Assembly (NCBI GenBank): GCA_014084085.1
Contig: NPFB01000056.1
Span: forward strand, 199,291 to 263,290
Source: Hondaea fermentalgiana
Taxonomy: Eukaryota; Sar; Bigyra; Thraustochytrida; Thraustochytriidae
Length of the DNA stretch: 64,000 nucleotides
Direction of reading: 5' to 3'
This document shows positions 19,719-29,567 of the stretch, piece by piece. Each line of letters begins with the position of its first letter. Within the stretch, counting starts at the first letter, position 1. A program made the position numbers and the translations under genes. Under the pieces are notes generated by a model. It was not told where the DNA came from, searched no databases, and worked only from the letters and a program-made list of their open reading frames with translations.

Positions 19719-19800
19719 GGTTTGGACTCGGGTTTGAACTCGGGTTTGAACTCGGGTTTGAACCTGGGTTTGAACTTGGGTTTGAACCCGGGTTTGAACG
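19719..19800. repeat. 12-bp minisatellite, about seven copies
   Basis: Seven near-identical units of GGTTTGAACTCG, the last incomplete, run head to tail with changes mainly at positions 9-11 of the unit. Several units contain inverted TTGAA/TTCAA-like half-sites when read across junctions. Confidence 0.9.
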
Positions 19801-19906
19801 CAAGCCTCGATCATTGCAAAGCAAAACAGGGCAAAGCAAGCGCGGCGAGGACAAGCAGACCCCGAACCCCCGCGCCATCGCGTACGCGTACGCGCACGCC
19901 GCCGCG

Positions 19907-19930
19907 CAGCAGCAGCAGCAGCAGCAGCAG
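19907..19930. repeat. (CAG)8 trinucleotide repeat
   Basis: Eight uninterrupted CAG triplets in the non-coding interval upstream of the ER-protein gene. Confidence 0.95.
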
Positions 19931-20338
19931 CCGCGCCGGGAACAGAGGCCGCTCGCGGTGGCGGTGGCGGTGGCGGTCGCGGTCGCGGTCGCGTCTGCGC
20001 GCGGCGGCTCGACGCGCGTCTTGGGCGCCAGAGTGGCGCGGAGCTGGGTTCCACGACGCGCGCGAGAGGCGAGGAGCTGCTCGCGCGGGAGGACCTCGAG
20101 CGCGCGCGGCAGGAGCAGCAGGAGGCGGGAGAGGAATAGGAACAGGGAAATATAGTAGAGGAGGCCGCCTCGAACCGGGTCCGCGCGGCACGGCGTTGAC
20201 ACTGTCTTGAGTGGAGAAAAGTCTGCCTCCGACAAAGTCTCCCTGCTTACTTGCCAGTGCTGGAGCTGTGCGAACAAGAGAAAGAGCAGCACGCGCACGA
20301 GGAGGACGAGGAGAGAAGGGGGGATAACGAAGAGTAGA

Positions 20339-22303
20339 ATGCGTGTGTCAACGACGCTTGCGGGGCTGATGCTCGCGACGGTATTAGTGTTGGCGCAAGC
20401 GCAAGTCGGAAATGACATCGAAACCTGCGGGCTGTCTGGCGACGACGCAGCGTGTACCGACGAACAGCTCTTAGAGCAGCTTGAGGAACTCGAACAAGTG
20501 GAACAACATGAAGAGGACCCTGACGCAATCAAGAAATACTCAGACTACAAAGAGGAAGACTATCCACCGTATCGAAGGCGAGAGAGCGAATCGTTGGAAG
20601 AATGGCGAGAGCGCCGCGCGCGAGAACAACTGGAAGCCGCCAAGGAAAAGGTACGCAAGAGAAGGGAAGAGCGAGAAGCCAATCAGACGGAGGTGAATGG
20701 GTTCTTTCGACGCACTCTCGGTTTGCCCCTTCATGACATTCGTTTCACACTCGGCCTCGGTGTCTTCATGTCAATCTTTGTCTTCTTTATGAACCTCGCG
20801 TACCAATACGAGGTTGACCGGAAAAATGATCCCGAAGGAAAGCGAGAACAAGCATCGGAGAACCATATGCATTCGCTCGCAGCGTTGCATCTCTTTCGGG
20901 AGCAAGGGCCGGTCTGGGTCCCTCTGGATATTCTCAATCGCATCGAAAACATTCTCTATGAAGACCTGTACGACTGGAAAGACGGGTACAGCCAGGACGG
21001 CTCACTTTTGGTAGACCTTGGCTTTCTTTTGCGTTTTTATCGCGCGAGTCGGCGCCGCGAAGGCTTGCAAGCTCTACGTCGACGCCAGCGTTTCCATCAA
21101 GGACAACTGCAGCCTGGTCCGCAGCTTCGAGGCGGTGCACAATGGCATGCTGATGAGACGAGTATTCTCGGAACTGCGTACCGCGTCAATAAAACGCTGC
21201 GCTCGCGCGGCGCATTGACACTGCGACTTCTCGTTCACGGACCCGATTCCAAGGATGATGTATTGCTGGACGAAGAGGACATGCGCGTTGTCGTGGACCA
21301 CTTGACCCAGACGCTGGTCATTTGTCTTTGCTCGTCGCAACGTGAGGAAATGCGGGACCTCGTTTCCTGCATGGCGCGCCATGTGCGTCGGCCCGAGACT
21401 TCTCTAAGTACGGTTGCAATGGCTCCTGGTTCCGAACCAGTGTATGTCATCAAAGCGGTTGCAAAGAGATTGAAAAAACTGGAGGACAAGCTCCTTCGAG
21501 GCAAGGTGGCCGAGCTCATTCAGGAGTATGAAGATTTTCAAGTCCAAGTGACAGGTTGCGGTTTATGCGGATCCGTGGCAGTGGCCCTGGTCGCTGCAGT
21601 GTACGCAGTACCAGTAGGCGCACACCAAGAGTGGGCCTTTGTTGGAGACCGCAGGAAGCTTTCCGCCCTAGTCTTTGGCCCTGTGCCGGCCGTCGCGGGC
21701 CTACAAGAGTCTTCCGAGGCGACGGATCGCGTCATTTCCTTTATCAACGATGCCGACCTCTGGCCGCGGCTGACCCCAATGGCCCTGCGCAGGATTAAGC
21801 TTCTTTTTGCTGAGCTTGATAGCGTCGCGCCAGCATCTGAACGACTGGAACAATTGCTGGAAAAGACGACGGATCCAGAGTCACGAGATGCCGTGCGCGA
21901 ACTCGTGGACCAGCATTCCGGTATATTCACTCCCGTGAGCAACGAGGAGCAGAGTGTTCTTGACGGCATTCCTGACGTCCGACATGTGGGCCGCGTCATT
22001 GTTTTGCAACGGCAAATCGACAGATCTGATAGCTTTGCCAATCTTCAGGGGGAAGATGATCTCAATATTGATGACGAAGATGAGGATGCTGATCAAATCA
22101 CAGAGGAGGATAAAGATCTCGCTGACGAGGAGGAAGAAGAGGAAGGCGAAGAAGAGGCCCAAACAGAAGCCGTCAAGTTTGGGTGGCATGAGGTCAACGC
22201 TGGTACCGCGGCGCGTTTGAGTCTCTTTGCCGCAGCAGACTGCATTACCTGTCATGACGCAATGAGGTATGAGGTGGCCTTGAAAAAAGCTGTCGACTGT
22301 TGA
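20339..22303 (+). CDS. Predicted ER/secretory membrane protein with apparent local frame switch
   Basis: The 654-residue product begins with a clear signal peptide (MRVSTTLAGLMLATVLVLAQAQ). An acidic and then Arg/Glu-rich helical segment follows, with one transmembrane helix near residues 134-157 (LGLGVFMSIFVFFMNLAY). The rest is a soluble domain ending in an acidic stretch and a Cys-containing tail. No family is recognised. Between about 21045 and 21160 the called frame reads as an Arg/Gln-rich string with poor codon use. The +1-shifted frame reads smoothly there (CKLYVDASVSIKDNCSLV) and has G or C at 33 of 36 third positions, against 15 of 36 in the called frame. Two compensating indels, real or from sequencing, are likely. 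The first ATG at 20339 precedes the signal peptide. Confidence 0.65.
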   Translation: MRVSTTLAGLMLATVLVLAQAQVGNDIETCGLSGDDAACTDEQLLEQLEELEQVEQHEEDPDAIKKYSDYKEEDYPPYRRRESESLEEWRERRAREQLEAAKEKVRKRREEREANQTEVNGFFRRTLGLPLHDIRFTLGLGVFMSIFVFFMNLAYQYEVDRKNDPEGKREQASENHMHSLAALHLFREQGPVWVPLDILNRIENILYEDLYDWKDGYSQDGSLLVDLGFLLRFYRASRRREGLQALRRRQRFHQGQLQPGPQLRGGAQWHADETSILGTAYRVNKTLRSRGALTLRLLVHGPDSKDDVLLDEEDMRVVVDHLTQTLVICLCSSQREEMRDLVSCMARHVRRPETSLSTVAMAPGSEPVYVIKAVAKRLKKLEDKLLRGKVAELIQEYEDFQVQVTGCGLCGSVAVALVAAVYAVPVGAHQEWAFVGDRRKLSALVFGPVPAVAGLQESSEATDRVISFINDADLWPRLTPMALRRIKLLFAELDSVAPASERLEQLLEKTTDPESRDAVRELVDQHSGIFTPVSNEEQSVLDGIPDVRHVGRVIVLQRQIDRSDSFANLQGEDDLNIDDEDEDADQITEEDKDLADEEEEEEGEEEAQTEAVKFGWHEVNAGTAARLSLFAAADCITCHDAMRYEVALKKAVDC

Positions 22304-22661
22304 CTGTGTTTTTAGATTCATGATGTCAGAAAGGAATGTATACGATCGAATAGTATTGCAATGTACTACTAGAGAACCGATATTGCGACGGTGCAACTTG
22401 AGCATGCGATCCACATCGATAAAAGATGGAGTCTAAAAGAATGCCTGAAAGACAAGTCCCTTTGCTGGCCGACAAAAGGAAGACCCGAGTTTTGTTCTTG
22501 CATGAGAGTCTCGATCATTGTCGTGCCACGAATGAAAGACGTTGTGTCTCGCTCGCAGTGACAAATGAAATACAGCAGAGTCTTGCACTGCTCAGATTAG
22601 GTCAGAACTAGACATTGCATTGTAAATTCTCAGATCATCTGAACGAGGGAGAAGAGTTGGC
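22304..22661. other. Intergenic, convergent 3' ends
   Basis: The region lies between the converging ER-protein and first Armadillo-type genes. It is AT-rich relative to the neighbours. No gene or RNA is visible. Confidence 0.55.
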
Positions 22662-23567
22662 CTAGAGAAGGACGTTTGACATGGCATCCGCAATCGAGCT
22701 CAGATGAAATGTGACTGTCTCCATGGCGGATGTTTCGACGAGTTTTGATACGGTGAGCGCCGCTGTCGACAGCGATTCAAAACGATTTAAAGCCTTCTCG
22801 ACGGCGTGCAAGGCGCCCTGATAACGAAGAATTATCTTCACAGACGGAATACGAGAGAGGATGCTGAGGACTCTGCACGCTTCCTCCTGAACAGGCTTGC
22901 TCGCGGAATGCGCGCGCATCGCTGTGACGATTTCGCTTCCTACTCCAAGCTCTTGACCGAGAAACTTTGCGATGCGGTCTTTGACTGCGAGTTGATCGAG
23001 AACTTTGCATGCGCTCCTTTGCAAGTTTTCGTTTTCCGGGTGTGCGCGCATGACAGCAACGATCTCGTTGCAAGTGTCAAAAGTGAGTGTCTCGTTGACA
23101 CCGTTATGAGCAAGATTCCAGAGTGTTCCGCATTCCTTCCTTTGGATCGCTGCAACCCCAGGATGCGCACGCGTGGCCGCGACGATCGCCTCGGTAGCCT
23201 CCAGGTCTTGCCCCAGAATCGCTTTGTTGCGGTCATTGGCTGCAAGACGTTCAAGTGCCCAGCATGCAACCTCTTGGACGTCTGCACTTCCGGGATGCAT
23301 ACGCATGGCCGCAACGATCTCGTCACCGACCTCGAGCTCTCCTCCGAGGATCTCCTTGTTACGAACATTTGCTGCGAGAACCATAACAGCGAAGCATGCG
23401 ATTTCCTGAAGATTTGCGCTCCCCAGATGGTTACGCATGGCCGCGACGATGTCTCTGCCGACTTCGAGCTCTTGCCCGAGGGTCACCTTGTTGTGATCGT
23501 CGGCTGCGAGAACGACAAGAGAAGAGCATGCGTCTTCCTGAACATCTGCGCTCCCTGGATTGCTGCG
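22662..23567 (-). CDS. Armadillo-type repeat protein, short paralogue (5' end uncertain)
   Basis: The called part encodes about 301 residues with five to six tandem helical repeats of roughly 44 residues, each resembling GQELEVGDEIVAAMRMHPGS, then a VQEVACWAL helix and an LAANDRNKAIL turn. The two- or three-helix rhythm and the Ala/Leu core fit the ARM superfold, which binds partner proteins. A capping segment (YQGALHAVEKALNRFESLS) is shared with the larger neighbour. The first in-frame ATG is inside repeat 1. The frame continues upstream with sense codons to about 23680, so a 5' exon is probably missed. A candidate exon lies near 23624-23690, in a frame reading AQLETIERIKYCNHENVLKA, followed by a GTATAC donor. 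Confidence 0.6.
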   Translation of the reverse strand, partial: RSNPGSADVQEDACSSLVVLAADDHNKVTLGQELEVGRDIVAAMRNHLGSANLQEIACFAVMVLAANVRNKEILGGELEVGDEIVAAMRMHPGSADVQEVACWALERLAANDRNKAILGQDLEATEAIVAATRAHPGVAAIQRKECGTLWNLAHNGVNETLTFDTCNEIVAVMRAHPENENLQRSACKVLDQLAVKDRIAKFLGQELGVGSEIVTAMRAHSASKPVQEEACRVLSILSRIPSVKIILRYQGALHAVEKALNRFESLSTAALTVSKLVETSAMETVTFHLSSIADAMSNVLL

Positions 23568-24186
23568 CATAGCCGAAACGATTTCGGCGCTCAAGCGACC
23601 GAGGCCGTTCCTCTCAAATGGCAGAATTCCAATAAAAAGCCAAAAGAGAGAGCCCAAGATGGTATACTCTGTCAGCTTTCAACACGTTCTCATGATTGCA
23701 GTACTTGATCCTCTCGATGGTCTCCAGCTGCGCCTGTGTTTCTTATTTGTTGTAGCGTTTCTGGAAGGTCGTCCAGGACATCCTCGCGGAGCCTTACTGC
23801 AAGTCGATCCATTGGTCCAGCTTTCACTGTGGGGCAGGCGTGACGATGATGCACATCACAACAGCACTTGGCGCGGACTGCAGCATGATTCGTCAGCAGC
23901 AAAAAGAGTCCATGACGATTGACTCAGCGGACAGACGCGCAGCATCATGTTTGACGAAGCGCAGCGGAAAGCGTACGAAACGTTACGGTCCGAGTCTGGG
24001 CGGTACGAATTGGAACTGACGCATACGTGCAGAACTTTGCACTGCTCACTCAAAAAAACGAGACGCAAGTCAGGAAAGCACAGATGTATGAACTGATTTT
24101 ATTCGTCCAGAAAGGTCACGCTGGGCGCGATACGTTCCCAGTTGCAAAGCCAAGACGTTACACTCACAGTCAGCGCACACGAAGGC
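23568..24186. other. Region between ARM paralogues, possible missed 5' exon
   Basis: This should contain the promoter and any 5' exon of the short ARM gene. On the minus strand a plausible coding patch occurs at about 23624-23690, and a short frame starting MDRLAVRLREDVLDDLPETL lies at 23690-23812. No complete splice model could be fixed by eye. Confidence 0.4.
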
Positions 24187-26292
24187 CTAGTGTGCGCGTA
24201 CCTGCTTGGGAGACCTGTCCATTGCGGGATCTAAGTCGGATGAGTACTTTCGCTTTTTATCCACCACCGCTTCAAGCATTTCAACGGCGGACTGCGCAAA
24301 AGAAAGAGATGGAAATTGATCAGCAGCGCTCTCGGCTGCGGGCAAAGCGCCCTGCTCTCGAAGAAGTCTCCGCACAGACAAGTCCTGCGAAAGTTTGCAT
24401 AGGGCTTCACAGGCTTGCGTCTGAACGGCCTCGTCTGTAGAGTGCGCGTGCATTGCGGCAACAATCTCTGCTCCAACTTCGAGCTTTCGCCCGAAGATCA
24501 CCTGATTGCGTTCGTTGGCTGCGATGTTCCCCAAAGCTTCGCATGCGTTGGCTTGGACGTTCGCGCTTTTGGTATGTGCGCGCATGGCCTCAACGATCTG
24601 GCTGCCGACTTCGAGCTCTTGACCAAGGAACGCTTCGCTACTGTTGCTGCATGCGAGTTTCCCCAGGGCTCCGCATGCAACTCTCTGTACCCCTTCACTT
24701 CCGATGTGTGCGCGCATGGCTGCGACGATTTCCTTGCCTACCTTGAGCTTTCTCCAAAGCATCTCACGGTTGCAAGTATCAAATGCGAGATTCCAAAGGG
24801 ACCCACATGCTCTCATCTGAACAGACGCACTCGCTGGATGCGCGCGCATGGCCGCAACAATCATGTTTCCGGCCTCGAGTTCTTGCCCAAGGATCGCCTT
24901 GTTGCGATCGTTTGCTGCGAGACTCCAAAGAGCTCCGCATGCATTGGCCTGAAGATTCGCTTGCGAGACATGTTCACGCATCGCTGCAACGATATGCTTG
25001 CCAACTTCGAGATTTTGTCCAAGGATCACCTTGTTGCGGGCATCATTTGCTGCGAGCTGCCAAAGAGCTCCACATGCATTCTCTTGCACACCTTTGCTGG
25101 TGAGATGCGCGCGCATGGCCGCGACGATCGCCTCACCGACCTGAAATTCTTGCCCTAGGATGACGTCATTCTTGTCGTTGGTTGCGATATTACGAAGCGC
25201 TTCACATGCAACCTCCTGGATGTCACCATTCCATATATGCGCGGTCATGGCCGCAACGATCACCTTGACGATTCCGAGCTTCTGCTCGAGAATCAGACAG
25301 TTTTGGTCATCAAGTGTGAGATTCATCAGACCTGCGCAAGCGGCGTATTGAACGGCTGAGCTCCCTGGATGCGCGCGCATGGCCGCGACGATATTTTCGC
25401 CGACCTCCAGCTCCTGCCCAAGGATCGCACGGTTGCTTTCGATGGATGCGAGATTCCAGAGAGCTCTGCATGCTTTTTCCTGGATGACTGCGCTTGTCAA
25501 GTGTGCGCTCATGGCCGCGAGGATCGCCTTGACAACCTCGTGCTTTTGTCCGAGAACCTTCTTGTTGCGTTCATTTTCTGTGAGACGCAGAAGAACGCTG
25601 CAGGCTTGCTCCTGGATGCTTGCGTTCCCAGGATGCGCAAGCATGGCCGCGACAATCTCCTTGTCAACCTCGAGCTTTTGACCGAGAATCTCCTTGTTGC
25701 GGTCCCAGGCCGCGAGACTTGAAAGAGCTTTGCATGCTTGTTCCTGAAGACTTGCGCTATCGGAATGCGCACGCATGGCCAAGACGATCTCCTTGCCGAC
25801 TTCGAGTTCTTGCCCGAGGATCACCTTGTTGCGGTCATTGACTGCAAGATTGTAAAAGGTCATGCATGCCTTTTCCTGAAGACTTGGGCTCCAAGGATTT
25901 GCGCGCATGGCCGCGAGGATCTCTGTGCCGACGTTGAGCTCTTGCCCAAGAATCACCTTGTTGCGGTCGTTGGCTGCTAAATGACAAAGAGCTACACAAG
26001 CTTTTTCCTGGAAAATTGCAACTGCGCGATGCTCGCACATGGACGCAATGATCTCTTTGCCGACGTCGAGCTCCTGCCCCAAAATCAACTTGTTGTGGTC
26101 ATTTTTCGCTGCAAGAATTCCAAGAGTGTCACATGCCTGAGCCAGTACATCGTCACTTTTGCGGTGCGTACGCATGGTCGCAATGATCTCCCTGCCGGCC
26201 GCGACCTCCTGCCCAGAAGTTGCTTCATCGTTGGCGATTACGACGAGTCTTTCAATAGCTCGCCGCTTGGCGTAGCTCCCAAACAACCACAT
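24187..26292 (-). CDS. Armadillo-type repeat protein, long paralogue (14 repeats)
   Basis: The 701-residue product is made almost wholly of fourteen units of about 44 residues with consensus GQELEVGKEIVAAMRAHPGS, then a VQEQACKAL helix and a LAANDRNKVIL turn. It ends with a cap (REQGALPAAESAADQFPSLS) like the neighbour's and a basic tail with KKRKYSSD. ARM arrays form a superhelix that binds peptides or proteins; a partner cannot be named. Repeats are also similar at DNA level with a strict 132-base period, for example the CATGGCCGC box at 25379, 25511 and 25643. This indicates recent unit duplication or conversion. The ATG at 26292 is the only one before an upstream stop, but the preceding codons (ERLTVAA) look like part of a repeat, so a further 5' exon is possible. 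Confidence 0.72.
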   Translation of the reverse strand: MWLFGSYAKRRAIERLVVIANDEATSGQEVAAGREIIATMRTHRKSDDVLAQACDTLGILAAKNDHNKLILGQELDVGKEIIASMCEHRAVAIFQEKACVALCHLAANDRNKVILGQELNVGTEILAAMRANPWSPSLQEKACMTFYNLAVNDRNKVILGQELEVGKEIVLAMRAHSDSASLQEQACKALSSLAAWDRNKEILGQKLEVDKEIVAAMLAHPGNASIQEQACSVLLRLTENERNKKVLGQKHEVVKAILAAMSAHLTSAVIQEKACRALWNLASIESNRAILGQELEVGENIVAAMRAHPGSSAVQYAACAGLMNLTLDDQNCLILEQKLGIVKVIVAAMTAHIWNGDIQEVACEALRNIATNDKNDVILGQEFQVGEAIVAAMRAHLTSKGVQENACGALWQLAANDARNKVILGQNLEVGKHIVAAMREHVSQANLQANACGALWSLAANDRNKAILGQELEAGNMIVAAMRAHPASASVQMRACGSLWNLAFDTCNREMLWRKLKVGKEIVAAMRAHIGSEGVQRVACGALGKLACSNSSEAFLGQELEVGSQIVEAMRAHTKSANVQANACEALGNIAANERNQVIFGRKLEVGAEIVAAMHAHSTDEAVQTQACEALCKLSQDLSVRRLLREQGALPAAESAADQFPSLSFAQSAVEMLEAVVDKKRKYSSDLDPAMDRSPKQVRAH
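24400..26190 (-). repeat. 132-bp tandem coding repeats (ARM units)
   Basis: About fourteen head-to-tail 132-base units encode the 44-residue ARM-type repeats, with the same unit seen six times in the shorter paralogue at 22800-23567. The period is kept exactly over long stretches, so unequal crossing-over within or between the two genes would be in frame. Confidence 0.85.
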
Positions 26293-27722
26293 GGCCGCGA
26301 CAGTCAATCTCTCAGCTGGTTCTTGACCGTATTACTAGATTTGGATTTGCTCGTTTGAATCGGACGGGACTCTGGTCGTCGGACGCTCTCTATGCCACGA
26401 TAGACTCGCAGCTTTCTCTACACACGACGTATACAGACAAAAACAAAAGTGGATTGCCGATAGTTGGTCAATAGTATGTGGATCGTGCTGCGTCATTGAG
26501 ATGCTGCGTGCACAGCGGGCGGATCTGCGCTGATCAGCTGAATACTATCCATTTCAGGGCCGCGAAAGCCGCTCGCGCGGGTCGAAAGCCGCCTCATGTC
26601 CAGTCTGGTCTGGACTCCGGTTCGGCCATCTGTGCTGGCCGTCCGCTCCATGAAATCTATTCTAGCCGACTGTGGGTCAAGCATGACCACAATCCTTTTC
26701 AGAAGAAGAATGTCCTGTTTGAAAGATTTCTTGCTGAGATCGACTCGATTCTGCCCAGGTTGTTAAATTGGCGCGGGCACAACCCTGCTCGAATCCAGAT
26801 TGCTCGAATAATGTCGAATGCGGCCGAGGAGCCGAGCATCAACTGGATGAGCCCCCACCTCTCCTAACCAGTCATGCTGCCTCGCAGAGTCGGCAAAGGG
26901 CAGGAGAGCTTAGGTTCGCAGCGTGGAGCTTCGATGCCTTTTTAAAAATTGCTCATTGCAAATCCACGGAGGGTACATGTCCATCGAGAAGCCGTAGCAA
27001 AAGGTCCAGACACGCTTGGACTCGTCCCAATTGTTCCGTTGGTCAAGCTTCGACTGTGGGTCACGCGTGACGAAAATCCAATTTATTGGCAGCACCAGCA
27101 AGCAGTATGATGCAAAGGACGAAGGGCCGTTGCATAAAATCTAAACAGGCTAACAATGGACTTCTACAAAAGGCCCGACACAAGATGTCTGATAACGCAG
27201 CGAGTTGATGGCGAGAGAATCATGAGTCGGGCAAGTCCTTCCCAGGGTCGTAGCAGGACAGTGGCAAGAGTAGCAAGCATGAGCAAATCGCACTTTTGCT
27301 CTCCAAGACCTGGAGAATGCTAGAGCATCTATGATGCGGGCGTTGTTCATTATGTGAATTTGAGGGATTTGGCATTGCTAGGGCCGCAATCATTGTCGGA
27401 AAAATCGCAATGCGTCTATAGGACCGTATTTGTAAAAGTAGATCAGGCGCTGAACTCTACTCTTCTTCTTTGCGACAGTTTCCTCATGCTTGAGAATTGT
27501 TGCTCGCGCTGCACTCACCTCTTTTCCTCGGCTTTGTGCGTGGAGAGAAGGTGAAAAAGGAAGAGCGAGGTACGCACACGTCTGCGACGTGACGCAGCTC
27601 TCATCCGACCAAAAGTGACAACCAAAAAATCACTTAGTAGGCCTACTACAATCACTCCATACGTTTGTTTTCACGTGGAAAGGGGAAAAAAGAAAAGAAA
27701 AGAAAAGAATGAGCAAGATTCA
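26293..27722. other. Gene-poor interval upstream of the long ARM gene
   Basis: No supported gene. Short frames occur (for example 26478-26867) but none has a recognisable fold. Two 28-base segments at 26668-26695 and 27052-27079 match at 24 positions and may be old duplicated or transposon-derived DNA. A 14-base perfect palindrome lies at 27635-27648. Confidence 0.45.
27635..27648. repeat. 14-bp perfect palindrome
   Basis: TAGTAGGCCTACTA reads identically on both strands and lies about 75 bases beyond the stop of the cyclin gene. Related TAGTAGGCC/GGCCTAGTAG words recur at 33037-33064. Confidence 0.7.
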
Positions 27723-29240
27723 TCAGGCTTGGTGAAGGTAGTCTTTGAAAATACAGGGAGCGGGCGCAGGCCCAGCGGCGACGAGGTCAATATCGGCGAC
27801 GCAATCCGGAGTAACGACATCCTCTGCACGAAAGTACTCGGGAAAAACCTCCCGAACGTACTTGAGAAGAATCGCCTTGCAGCTAGCAACGCGGCCCGGG
27901 TGCACAGCGCCAAGGCTGGTGCCTAGCGCGGTGCAGCGGCAATTGCAAATGTCGAATGCGCAGAGGAGGCTGGCTGTGGCCGTCTCGGAAGGCGAGAACT
28001 GCACAAAAACGTATTCGCAGAGAACAATCTCCAAAAAAGTCTCCGCGAACGAGAGCACCTTTTCTCGCAGGTTCCTGTCCACACTGTCAAAGTAGAGGAT
28101 GAGGTGTCGCAAAAAGGCAAAGGGGGTAACGGGGTTGAGTTCCCAGGCAAGGACGCGCAGCAGTTCGAGTTCCATGAGGCGGATGTCGGACTCGAGGTAG
28201 ATACCCTCGGCCAGGCCCTGGAGTTCTTGGATGCTGATGGGGCGCGTCTCGCAGAGTTTGGTGGCAATGAGGATCGCAGCCAATGCGACCAGTTGCAAAA
28301 TGCACTTTTTCGTGCTCACGTGGCTTAGGTACCTGTCGACGTAGTTCATGGCTGTGGTGACCGTGCAGATGCCAATGTCGTACTCATCGACGAACTCGAA
28401 CATCCACTCGAAGAGTCTCCGTCGCCACACCGGTCGCATGCCGTCCATCTGCACGGACTCGATGTAGTCGTCCTGAACTTGGTACCGTCGCTCGGTCTCG
28501 AGCATGAAAGCCAGGCGGTCCCGCAGCTCCTCGCGCTTGGGCACGAGTTGCGCCGCAAGTCCGCTCGAGGGCGCGTCGTTCTCGGCATCGAGACCTCCCT
28601 GCTCACAAAACAGGGCCTCGTGGGTTGCGGACTGTGCACCATGGCCTTCGGATGCCGCCAGATCCTCCTCATGTCCGACTTGAGGTCTGTTTTCCTTGCT
28701 CGAGGATGCAGAGGCCGAGGACGTGGACAGATTGCCCGAAGCGGTCAGTCCCGGACCAACGTGAAAGGCGGGGGCGGAGCTGGTGTTGTTCAGAGACGAC
28801 AGCGATGAAAAGGTCGATGCATCGAGATCCTCGCGAGTAAGGGGGGCGGCAGCAAAGCCGCTCTCCTTCAGGTCGCGCGCGGAGGCAGCGAGGTACACTT
28901 CTTCGTCTCGGTTTTTCGAAAAATCGTTGTGGTTGTCGCAGTCGCCATCCTCTTCGACATAGCCGTCGTCTTCGCGGAGAAGTGCGTCGATCTCGGCGTG
29001 ATCCACAAAGAAATCGTGTTCGCCGCCGTTGGTCGGTGTCGAGGTCGGCGTCGGATCTCGGTGCGTGCGTCCATCGGGGCGTTGGGCAAGCCTAGTGAGC
29101 GGTTTGCGCACAACGCCGCGATCTCCACGCGCGTGCGCATGGCTCTTCCACGTTCGCGCGGTCTTGCCGTTGGCCTCGGCTGCCGTGTGGACGGCCTCTC
29201 GGCTGTCAACAAAGTTCGTCATGCCTCGACCGTTCGACAT
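27723..29240 (-). CDS. D-type-like cyclin
   Basis: The 505-residue product has an N-terminal disordered, charged region and then a cyclin box from about residue 250. RPVWRRRLFEWMFEFVDEYD, the ALNYVDRYLS-like motif (AMNYVDRYLS), KCILQLVALAAILIATKLCE and PISIQELQGLAEGIY are all present, including the Lys and Glu positions that contact the kinase. A second five-helix cyclin fold follows (NPVTPFAFLRHLILYF onwards). The sequence is closest in style to D-type and related G1 cyclins, which activate CDK4/6- or CDKA-type kinases. A strict LxCxE retinoblastoma motif is absent; the nearest is LFCEQ at about residue 219. The ATG at 29240 is chosen over a non-ATG extension containing a polyproline run caused by the G-run upstream. 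Confidence 0.88.
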   Translation of the reverse strand: MSNGRGMTNFVDSREAVHTAAEANGKTARTWKSHAHARGDRGVVRKPLTRLAQRPDGRTHRDPTPTSTPTNGGEHDFFVDHAEIDALLREDDGYVEEDGDCDNHNDFSKNRDEEVYLAASARDLKESGFAAAPLTREDLDASTFSSLSSLNNTSSAPAFHVGPGLTASGNLSTSSASASSSKENRPQVGHEEDLAASEGHGAQSATHEALFCEQGGLDAENDAPSSGLAAQLVPKREELRDRLAFMLETERRYQVQDDYIESVQMDGMRPVWRRRLFEWMFEFVDEYDIGICTVTTAMNYVDRYLSHVSTKKCILQLVALAAILIATKLCETRPISIQELQGLAEGIYLESDIRLMELELLRVLAWELNPVTPFAFLRHLILYFDSVDRNLREKVLSFAETFLEIVLCEYVFVQFSPSETATASLLCAFDICNCRCTALGTSLGAVHPGRVASCKAILLKYVREVFPEYFRAEDVVTPDCVADIDLVAAGPAPAPCIFKDYLHQA

Positions 29241-29301
29241 CCTCGCATCGACAGCCTTGCGCGCGTGGGTCCGGGACGGGGCGAGAGGAGAGAAAAGAGA
29301 A

Positions 29302-29325
29302 GGGGGGGGGGGGGGGGGGGGGGGG
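29302..29325. repeat. Homopolymer G run (24 G)
   Basis: Twenty-four consecutive G lie 62 bases upstream of the cyclin ATG. Such a run can form quadruplex structures and is prone to length errors. Confidence 0.9.
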
Positions 29326-29567
29326 AGGAGGAGACTAGAAACGCCACCCGAACCTGGCTCTCGCCAGCGCACGAGGCCTCGGCCTCGCTCGCTCGCTCGC
29401 TCGCTCGCGTGTGCGTGGCCCGTGCGCGCGGCAACGACGCGTGCTCCAATTCGCTCTCCGGCTCAACGAAGGCTTCTCTCGCCGCCCGCTGCCGGCGCGT
29501 CCGCGCTCTCCGCGAGGGCCGCGGCGTCCGCGTCGCGCGCGTGCCCGCGCGTGCTCGCGCGTGCTCG

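Larger units (their letters stand above)
19434..20338. promoter_or_regulatory. Divergent intergenic region, GC-rich and repeat-laden
   Basis: This region separates the diverging RING and ER-protein genes. It contains a 12-base minisatellite, a (CAG)8 run and a GCGGTG/GCGGTC hexamer tract near 19955-19994. Long open frames on both strands here are Arg/Ala/Pro-rich and arise from GC-rich repeats, so none is called as a gene. Confidence 0.5.

Noticed and set aside
24400..26190. CRISPR-like regular repeats
   Set aside because: The 132-base units are coding and continuous, with no unique spacers, in a eukaryotic gene. They are ARM protein repeats.
26478..26867. 129-codon plus-strand frame
   Set aside because: No recognisable domain, and it overlaps diverged repeat DNA. 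It could be a relic, but a gene is not supported.
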